Shown one piece after another: positions 56,078 through 64,000 of a DNA stretch of 64,000 bases. Each line of letters starts with the position of its first letter. Within the stretch, counting starts at the first letter, position 1. The stretch comes from Isoetes taiwanensis (lineage: Eukaryota > Streptophyta > Lycopodiopsida > Isoetales > Isoetaceae), in NCBI GenBank assembly GCA_021234155.1, contig JAJEKV010000039.1:2232001-2296000 (forward strand), in the 5' to 3' direction. The position numbers were made by a program, and so were the translations under genes. The notes under the pieces are model-generated. The model did no database searches, had not been told where the DNA came from, and worked only from the letters and a program-made list of their open reading frames with translations.

Positions 56078-57495
56078 CACAATTGGGAATGGGATTAGCG
56101 ATCAATGTCACTGTCCCCGACCCTGGGCTCTTCTCTTGCATCAAACTTGTTTCGCGGTCAAACAAACCTAGCTACCGGAGAACTTCCTAGGATTACTACT
56201 GGCGATATCTAACAACTAGAAAAGCGAAATGCATCAAAATTTTCGGTATCTTTCATCAGGAGCGAGTGTCACCATCTGGGAACACTCAGATAATCTCAGC
56301 AGGGGATAAGGGAAATGTCAGGAGGAGGAATTTGATGATGAGCATGGCATGACACTTGATTTGGAGAAGGCCTACCAAGCTAACCCTGAAAACTTGAGCT
56401 AGATAGTGAGCTTGAGAAGTTTCAGGGCATATAAGGATAGGGAATTGGGGGCGCCACGTCAGCATGACGGACTGACCGCTAAGTTGCACCTAAACCCCCA
56501 TGTTACAGTCAACCTCACGCGCTATCTGTCACGCCTGTATGTTTGATAATTTAATGGGAGAATTTTTCAGAAATGTTGGACATAATTGCCTCCATGGCCT
56601 CTGCACTACTTACTGCATTCAACATCTCCTCCAATCAGTCAATATTCTGTGCGGGGAGACCAGCGTGACGGACTGGGCGCTAAGTTGCAACTAAAGGGGC
56701 ATGTTACAGTCAACCTTGCGCTCTGTCCATTACGCCCAGTTAACGCTCTAAGGTTTTGATACTTGAGGGAGCGTGGCCACAGTTAACGTTTCACTTTAGG
56801 AAGTGTGACCACCCCTTTGACAATTCTACTACCCCTTTGAATTGTCTTCTTCTTCTACTTAGTTTGCATGAGTGTGAAATACTTCAGTTGGCCCAGGCCA
56901 TGATATTTTCCAAGATTTGCATCAGATAATCTAAGACAATTTGTTGCAGTTGGTGTTTCCTGACCATGATTTTCCTCAAAAATCTGGAAGTGCAGGCTTT
57001 TTAATCTGAGTGAGGAAACTCCAACCATTGTACTCCCACAGTTTATAAGTAGTTTTTCTTGATTTGTTTTACTGTCATTATAGAACAATGTCTTGAAAAA
57101 TATCATTTTGTTGTTGTCGACATGAATGATAAGGCTAGGTTTTGCTTCACTGTGTCATTTGTTTTAGAACAATAAACATCTGACAAATTAGAAAAGAAAT
57201 ATACCCCCCTAAATATGGCTTGGTAAACATTTAACATTTCTTTTTTAAGATGGGGTATATCTTGACAACAATTTGACACATATCTATAACTTCTCACGAT
57301 GGAATATACACTCACTTCTAGTCAATATAAGCGTTATGACAATACCTATTTTTTCTATGTTTCATGGATACAAAGTCCATAAACCTTAAGACGAGAAATT
57401 ATAATGTTCTTTTATTATCAAGGAAGGTGCACCTTACCTTATTTATTACAAAATCAACCACATTATTGGACTTGTTGTAGAGACCAAATAAGCTA
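56078..57495. repeat. R unit, copy 4, first part
   Basis: Begins at the CACAATT junction. The upstream region matches copy 3 up to the TATA box of the dirigent gene, where AAGCTATA is followed by foreign DNA at 57,496. Confidence 0.88.
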
Positions 57496-57550
57496 TACAA
57501 GAAATTTATCGTGGCGGCCAAGGCCGCCGCGAACATTTCTCTTGCCCAAC
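57496..57550 (+). mobile_element. CACTA-like end with hairpin
   Basis: TACAAGAAATTTATCGTGGC leads into a hairpin (GGCGGCCAAGGCCGCC, about 57,513-57,528). It matches, inverted, 685-741. It is the left edge of a 2.4 kb insertion into the dirigent promoter of R copy 4; no matching right end is seen near 59,937. Confidence 0.45.
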
Positions 57551-58530
57551 TCGCAGCAAGGTAAATTTTTGTATCAAGTAAAAAAGGATCTCAGTTATGG
57601 GCTTGCAAAATCGAACTAAATATGTTTAAGTTGGAGAACTCTAATCTTCAAATCGGGTCTAGCCCTTGTATAACATTGCTAAACTGTTGCACAATATGCC
57701 AGGTGAAATCTCTGCAGCAAACGACTCAATTGAAGAAGATAATGGTTTTACAACCTATGGGTGCTTCCTTACCATTGGAACACAGGGCTCCAAGTTTGTA
57801 GGCATGATGTGAGGCACTTGGCTGCGAGCAAAAAGGCTTCTAGATATAATAACTCAATTTCAATGTGAAGAACAGGACCGGCAAAATTATACTTTAGCCT
57901 CTTATGTTATAAAAATAGTCACACAATTGGGAAAGAAACACACGCCAACAATAGAACATGCAAAAAGATTAGGTGGCAGTTTTATCATTAATCACTAATG
58001 TGACCACAAATTAACAATGTTCTGGTGCAATATGCAATATCAACATGACAAACTGTTGAAGGCTACATGGATTAAAAGAATTAAACTTACATGCATTTTA
58101 GAGGCAGCTCTTTCTCTGGTTCCTTAACTTGCAGAACAGAACATGGTTTGGATTGCATCTTGTTTCTTAAATAATAGGCATTGTACACCACATACACAAG
58201 ACTTAATATTTGATAATGTGCTTATTACTCGCACAACAAGAGGTCAAGGGCAACACAAAAAATAAACATGTCAAGATATGAAAGCACTCCACCGTATCTG
58301 CATAAATCAAATACAGTAAGAATTGTTCAATAGTTTGAACTGAGCCAACAGGTGAACGTATATTTTGCATGCATTACGCAGCATATAACTTCAAACATTC
58401 TCAGGTATAAAGGTCCAGATTTCATGATAGTTAGTGTTGTCCAAGGGTGCAGCACATTTGCTCCGAAGTATGACTGGTGAAGCAATAGAGATTTAAGATA
58501 ACCCAAATGGCAAGGTAAAGCAGTCAATAC
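57551..58530. other. Inserted DNA with possible further exons
   Basis: Minus-strand candidates flanked by splice-like signals are SASHHAYKLGALCSN near 57,780-57,830 and SVLQVKEPEKELPLKCM near 58,095-58,160. They could be downstream exons of the gene at 58,531-59,806. Phases were not verified. Confidence 0.3.
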
Positions 58531-59806
58531 CTCCAGATACTTATCATCTGCCATGCTTCTTGACATGTCATTGTCCTTGCTTCTTGACATGTCATTGTCC
58601 TGAACCACTGCTTCACGTACTGAAACAACGAAAATGCATAGGATATGATTACTTAGCATCTCAGATGCTTTTAGTTTTGAACAGGACTGTTAACATCTAG
58701 GTAAGACAATCTTGCCAGATTGTCACATTGCCAGCTAGTAATAAAGCATCCATGATACCTGCAGAAAAATCACTTTTGTCGTTGTTGCTATGTTCTCGGG
58801 TGTGTGTGCAATAAATTCAGTAGGTATAATATATCTACTGGATGACGAGCATACCACTTGAAAAGATTTCTTTCTATCTGCCTCACAATCAGGATCTACT
58901 TTTTCTACATGAAAGGGCATGACAGCAAGCACTTCCCTAGCATCCAGCCGCATCCATCTGAAAGGCAGCCCATTGCTAATGTGTAGGCCAGGGAAGATAT
59001 ATAAGAATAAGATTGGAGATCCCTTTAAACACAGTGCATTCAACACAAAAGGCCAAAGGGCAAGAATCTTGATCTGTAGTATGGATTTCTAAAGTTGTTT
59101 GCCTTTCAGAGTATAATGAGCTTAAAAGCAAGGAATGCATTACTTACCAGGGCAGCAATTCCTTCAGTTGACTAATAATTCCATCATCTGTGCCATATAC
59201 CTCACTTGCCAGAGCTGCATTGGGATTGACCTCTTCAAATGGATTGGTGGAAACAAAGCGTTTTATTACAGTGAGAACTTCTTCAGGTTTAAGATTTCTA
59301 CTCCAATCCCTATCAGTCTTCCATGTCAACCCAGTTGCTTGCTCATATACCTACAAAAAGTCCATCTTAATACTTAAATTAGGGAAAAAAATGCATGAAT
59401 ATAGACCAGAACTAGCTTACCGGAACATGACCTGCAGACAAATCATTGCAAGAATACCAAGCACGTTGCCATACCCAAATACCGTTAAAGGCTTCCTAAC
59501 CTAAATTTCTAAGCACAAAAGAGCAAACTCGAAGAGGTTACCGAAATGCCCGTTAGTGAAATTGTGCCCGCAGGAGCTGGGTTCGGCGTCCGGCAATATA
59601 CCGACACTTCTGGCCGAATTTAGTTTCGCATTTCGCTTCATCGAAATTTTCTTGTGACTTGCCTTGAAAGCATACTGACAACCCCCTTTTTTCCTGCATA
59701 TTGCCATCGCTCGCTTTCTCTTCTTACGCCGGCAAACAGAACATCTGAGCAACATACCTTGCAGCGGCAGGGCTAATCTGAGGTCAAGCATGCCCGCCAT
59801 CGCCAA
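58531..59806 (-). pseudogene. Multi-exon gene fragment of unknown function
   Basis: Five exons join in phase on the minus strand: 59,806-59,542 (MAMAGMLDLRLALPLQGMLL, then basic), an 11-nt microexon 59,431-59,421, 59,350-59,148 (VYEQATGLTWKTDRDWSRN ... EEVNPNAALASEVYGTDDG), 58,975-58,858 (NGLPFRWMRLDAREVLAVMP, then EKVDPDCEADRKKSFQ) and 58,619-58,531 (YVKQWFRTMTCQEA, with a duplicated ARTMTCQE). The N-terminal part is Arg/Lys/Ser-rich and could be an organelle transit peptide. I do not recognise the family. It lies in an insertion that splits R copy 4, so it is captured or translocated host DNA, probably incomplete. Confidence 0.55.
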
Positions 59807-59937
59807 TAGCCAGGCGTTGAAAGACTATTAAAAAAATACACGTGGCAGGCAAATATAAGATTAGATTGCGGCGCAGAAAAATTGCAGTGTGACAAAAATA
59901 GAAAATGAAAATAGGAGACTGCATTATATATGGTTTG

Positions 59938-60236
59938 AAAACGGTAGTGTCTCATACAAAGGAGCACGTTAAAATGGCAATGAAGCTTACATTTGTTTTC
60001 ATATTATCGATGATAGTGATGACAATTATGATGCATTCTGTAAATGCTCATCATCACAAAAAAAAAATTCTTATCTTATCTTATCTTATCTTATCTTATC
60101 TTATCTTATCATCACGTCACAACCCCAGTGGCCAAGGTAGAAAATGTAATTGATTTGCAATTCTACTTACATAATGTGGTAACAGGTACAGGAGCAACAG
60201 CTGTGCAATCAGGAGGGCCACTCCAATGGAACATCC
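59938..60236 (+). pseudogene. Dirigent gene, truncated (R copy 4)
   Basis: R resumes at AAAACGGTAG. The ATG at 59,974 opens MAMKLTFVFILSMIVMTIMM and a signal peptide, but a TTATC pentanucleotide repeat (60,067-60,112) interrupts it just after HH. Dirigent sequence continues (ENVIDLQFYLHNVVTGTGAT) and stops at about 60,236, where unrelated DNA begins. It is non-functional. Confidence 0.88.
60067..60112. repeat. TTATC pentanucleotide repeat
   Basis: About eight units, preceded by an A-run, within the dirigent copy 4. Confidence 0.9.
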
Positions 60237-60640
60237 ACAAGGCCCCAAAAAAAAATTGTTATTAGTTTTTGGGTTGCCCCTAGGGGGCAAACCCTCGTTT
60301 ATGTGGGCATGTGGGCATATCCAGGTATATGCCGGCATATGCCTAGCATATGCTGGTGACTGCTCCAAACTGGCTGCTGCGTGTAAACTCTCGGTCATCC
60401 AGCCCCAGTCCTTCGCAGGCGTGGCTATGGCGCAGCTCGACCCTTCTTCTTCTTCCGAGCATTTTCTATGTATCAGAAGAAGATGAAACCAGCAAGTTAG
60501 CAAGCTATGCGCCAATAGGTTCTCCTCCGTCCCGAAGCTGAGGCCAGGTACTTACCCTCTTTCATTCGCCAAGCTGCTGCATAAGTCGATTCCTAAAAAT
60601 TACTGGAAAATATTTATGCTCGTCATAACAGACAATTTTA
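60237..60640. other. Unassigned DNA
   Basis: GGCCCCAAAAAAAAATTGTT at 60,241 looks like an element edge. The following GTGGGCATGTGGGCATAT and GCATATGCCTAGCATATGC stretches are locally repetitive. A minus-strand frame (60,515-60,117) runs through unrelated pieces and is not believed. Confidence 0.35.
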
Positions 60641-60646
60641 TTCATA

Positions 60647-60935
60647 ATGAGGATAATCTGTTTTCTTCTGGCCATTTTGATGCCTTTGTTGATTGAAGCA
60701 CGCAAAAATCCAGTTGTGCAGCCTTCAGCATATGAAGAGCTTGAGGAGTATGGCTTTCCTAGTGGGCTTATACCGCATACAGTGGTTAATTATAATCTTG
60801 GTCCAAATGGAAAGTTCTCTGTGTCATGTGACTGTATATTATGGAGTAAATGGCATCATTAATCCTGTACCTGTGGGCGTGCCCTTAAAATGTTGCTATG
60901 TCAGGCAGTTAAAATGGATCAAAAATTTGTTATGA
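60647..60935 (+). pseudogene. DUF538 family protein, frameshifted fragment
   Basis: A signal peptide (MRIICFLLAILMPLLIEA) is followed by SAYEELEEYGFPSGLIPHTV, VNYNLGPNGKFSVSCD, which is the N-terminal signature of plant DUF538 proteins. The frame breaks at about 60,840; the next frame reads YGVNGIINPVPVGVPLKCCY to a stop at 60,933, resembling the second half of the domain. The usual length is about 150-170 residues. The role of DUF538 proteins is not settled. Confidence 0.7.
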
Positions 60936-62033
60936 GGTACTCAACAAGGTGGATCTAAGCCTATTTAATGTGGACCGAAAATTACTTGAGGTACTCAGAA
61001 AAGATGTGAATAATCTCCTATACTAATGGATTATAAAACGTGGAGTAGCCAGAAGGAATGTCTTGGAGTTTATAATCTACCAAGTACATACAGAAAGAAG
61101 ATGGCTGCCTGTGTGGACATGCTCCACGTAGATGCTCTTTGTGATCTTTACACACGATGGTTTTAATTGAAGAAGAAGAACCAGATGCCATTTGAACATG
61201 CATCCAGCAATCTCCGTATTTTCACACAATGAGCTAAACATGTAAATTTGCTTGCATTAAGCTCCAAATCTGCAAGGTGGATTAAGCACAGGGCATCAGT
61301 AAACGCTTATGCTTCAAATATTATTTGAGAACAGAAGAAATGGCTAATCAAGATAGATAGTCACTCAAGATATGGATACAAAAGTTTAAAGTTTGAGATG
61401 CCTATTTCTTGCATTTGTGATCTGTTTTCTCTAGATTGTTGATACAAATTGATCTTTTATTCCAAAAGAATATGGACATCTTTGCAACTGTACCTTGTTG
61501 ACTAGAGCTATAGGTGAATTGAGAATTTGTACAATGGAGTAGGTGCTCAAAGGGCTTAGGATGTAATCTCATATCAGGCAAATCCTAAATTACATAAGTT
61601 ACAGACTAGGATTTATTAATCGTATCAAATAAAGAATGCCGTTCCAATGAAGAATATACTGATTTGTCAAATTTCTCCTTAGCACCTTAGCATCCACATT
61701 AGGATTTGCATAACATGACTCCACCAATATTTAACGAGGGTGCAGAATATAATTTTTTTCCTCCAACCAGAAACGCATAGAATTGCAAAATTGATTTTTT
61801 TTAAAAGAAGTTTCTTTGGCATCCAAGATGGACAGACCAGGGGGCGTCTACCCACCTTGAGTTCCTGACACAATCAAGTATTAACTTCATCTCAGTCCCT
61901 ATAAAGGTTTTGAGACATCCTTTCTAATTTAACTTCCTTGAACACTACATATATTATCACTACATATATTATCAATAAGTATGCAAGACAAGGAAGAGAA
62001 TACACTGTTGCTATCTCCATGATTTAATCAAAT
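60936..62033. other. No gene seen
   Basis: AT-rich intergenic DNA; short frames on both strands have no domain or splice support. Confidence 0.5.
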
Positions 62034-62421
62034 TCATAAACTACTCATAGCTTCTTGCAAAGCTCTTCTCCAAACAAAATCTCGAGTCCAGCCACCTGCA
62101 ATTGCTGCATGCTGTTGAAGGATTTTCAATGCTTCCTCGTCTCCATGAGACTCACTAAAAGACGTCCCACTTATGGGCATGGGTTGTGCAGCAACAACTG
62201 GAAGTATAGATCGTGCATATGCTCCAAGATCAGGTGCATACATATTGGTACCAATTTGGCCAATTGAATCTATTCCCTGAACGAATCATATAAAGTTAGT
62301 GCCATGATTCAATATAAAAGATTCAACAAAATAAATGGGTTATAACTTGCCTGCTCATGGAATGGCTTGATATTTGTACGGCCTTGCTCTTTCAAAAGTG
62401 TGCCAGCTAGTTCTTCAACCT
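62034..62421 (-). pseudogene. Two C-terminal exons of an unrecognised gene
   Basis: Minus strand: an exon near 62,421-62,352 (VEELAGTLLKEQGRTNIKPF, HEQ) ends at a GCAAGT donor, the rarer GC-AG type. The next exon, from about 62,277 to 62,034, reads GIDSIGQIGTNMYAPDLGAY ... HGDEEALKILQQHAAIAGGW, TRDFVWRRALQEAMSSL and a stop. Phase is kept across the intron. Upstream exons were not found in the window, so it may be a fragment. Confidence 0.5.
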
Positions 62422-62727
62422 ATGTAAGATATGGAAGCCCATACAAAAGAAACAAAAGTTGTCATTTCAGGGAATAGCATTCTCTGAAAAACCGTTGAAT
62501 GAGACTGTCTGCAGACAGAACCAATTGGCTCAAGCTATAGGCTGCCGGTGTAACCAGAATTATCAGAGTTAAGCTACTCTTCCAAGTGCACTCTTAAATT
62601 CAAAACACAGATTGATGCAATTGGAACATGTAAAGACAGAGTGAAAACTTGTTTGCACATGAGGAGTCTAAATGTAAAGCTTAATATCTTAGATTTTATT
62701 GCGTAACATTTGTGTGTTGCAGATATT

Positions 62728-63294
62728 ACCTGCCTCTTGCAAAGATGCAGGAAAGAGAGAAGCTTAGATTACGGAAAGCGTTTGCACATGCATATTCTTA
62801 ATAACGGGCTTGAGATTAATATGTATGCCAAATGTAGCTCACTCCCAGAAGCATAGGAAGTTTTTGACAATATGCCTGTCAGGGATGTGGTCTTATGGAA
62901 TGTGCTAATATCAGGTTATTCTGAAAATGGGCTTGGACTAGAAGCTCTGAAATGCTATAGAGATATGCAATTAAATGGGATATCCCCAAATGCTATAACA
63001 TTTTCTAGCTCACTCAAGGCATGTAGCAATGATTTTTCCCTTGAAATGGGTCGAGAAATACATTTAAAATTTGCACAGGAGGGATTGGAGGCTGACATCT
63101 CTACAACAATATCTGAATTGTGGCTCTCTTGCAGAGGCACAAGAAGTTTTCAACAAACGCAGTATTCCAAATTTACACTAATTACGGGATATATCGACTG
63201 TGGGCTTTGTTGGAAAGCATTAAAATGTTATGAACAGATGGAACTTAGGGGGATAACTGGAGATGCCATTACTACTTTTTACGGGCATTTATAA
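62728..63294 (+). pseudogene. PPR protein (PLS-type) fragment
   Basis: Pentatricopeptide repeats: LLQRCRKERSLDYGKRLHMH, MYAKCSSLPEA then an in-frame TAG at about 62,848, FDNMPVRDVVLWNVLISGYS, ENGLGLEALKCYRDMQLNGI, SPNAITFSSSLKACS, then decayed repeats (GYIDCGLCWKALKCYEQMEL). Organelle RNA-binding PPR proteins of this type are numerous in land plants. This piece has only three or four repeats, a stop and degenerate spacing, so it is a pseudogene fragment. Confidence 0.8.
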
Positions 63295-64000
63295 TTCTAT
63301 TTTATTACGAGCCACTTTTACAAGGGTGGATGTGGAATTACTGGCATGTCTGGCCTGCCAGCTTCTGTCTTCTGCCCCTCTGCCCCCACACCAGTGTTGG
63401 GGAATGTTTTTGACCTTAATAGGAAAAATTCCTACTACTTTTGAGGGCATTCGAAATTTACAAATTCTCGGAAGCTTCCTTCAACCGAAAAATTTCGAAT
63501 TTGATAAATTAAAATTAAGTTTTATATTGAGTTCCTTCTATGATATAACAAAGCATATAATATGCAGAAACAAGAAAAAAGGGTTGTATTCTTGTTTAAG
63601 GCACAATAGAGATAGACAAGATTCTGACCTTTGACATACAAGAGTTGCATATAAGAGCAAACAAAATCTATCTTGTATTCTCAACTGTGCTCTTCCTTTC
63701 ATGACATTATTTTCTTTCATCCTACCGACCAGGATTTAATTGATCGGCCATAGCCTGTGGTTGTGATGCTTAAGAAATAACACACATATGCCGTCCCCTG
63801 CTCTGCAAGGCGGCAAGAATTCGAAATCACTCAAAAATTGTGCGGGATGTGTTCCGTTAGGTTTCCATGCCATACTGATAATTATTAATGTTGGATTGTA
63901 CACCTACCATCTCCCGGGGGACTTCCCCAATGCTGCCCCACACATCGATAAACTAATGTAAAACATACCCCAATTATTAAGTACTGCCCTTATTTTCTTT
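63295..64000. other. No gene seen
   Basis: No convincing coding sequence or repeat edge was found. Confidence 0.5.

Overview
This is nuclear DNA of a land plant, built mostly of nested and duplicated mobile elements. The plant signs are dirigent, PPR, DUF538 and PPIP5K/VIH gene pieces with GT-AG introns, a Ty1/copia gag-integrase region, an L1-type LINE with a zf-RVT tail and a tRNA-derived SINE. The DUF7869-type proteins and the generally loose, repeat-rich structure suggest a non-seed plant, perhaps a fern; that is inference. No bacterial operon, CRISPR array, rRNA or functional tRNA gene was seen.

Layout. A unit of about 6.4 kb, called R here, carries a dirigent gene followed by a decayed copia gag-integrase block. 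It occurs at 1,008-20,785 (copy 1, heavily interrupted), 43,202-49,656 (copy 2), 49,657-56,077 (copy 3) and 56,078-60,236 (copy 4, interrupted and truncated). Only copy 3 keeps an intact dirigent gene (51,132-51,662). Between and beyond the copies lie gene fragments (VIH-type kinase at 39 kb, a multi-exon unknown gene at 58-60 kb, DUF538 at 60.7 kb, an unknown exon pair at 62 kb, PPR at 63 kb), CACTA-like ends, a foldback element and a SINE.

The most unusual content is two related DNA elements. Element X (20,785-28,863 plus a detached end at 30,510-31,075) and element Y (7,276-17,798) each have terminal inverted repeats, a target-site duplication and two head-to-head genes: a DUF7869-type, transposase-like gene and a multi-exon gene of ParB-like plus DNA-methyltransferase type. 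In X the methyltransferase keeps the motifs DIPYGF and DAFSGSGTT. In Y both motifs and the ParB-like motif are degenerate. Each element has its own family of short palindromes in introns and intergenic DNA: about 34 copies of GGTATAAATTTATACC in X, many at 30-33 bp or other near-helical spacing, and about 13 GC-rich copies related to GATCGCGGCCGCGATC in Y. Y also carries two small paralogous genes with near-identical TATA promoters.

History read from the junctions: a LINE inserted into R copy 1 with an unusually long target duplication of about 260 bp; X inserted into that LINE at TGATCA; then a 9.7 kb inversion with one break in X and one in R separated the halves of both. Y inserted separately into the copia block of R copy 1, and the empty site survives in copy 3. 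The DUF7869 genes of both elements are broken by several frameshifts, and the methyltransferase-type genes also show likely frameshifts, so these copies are probably not autonomous now.
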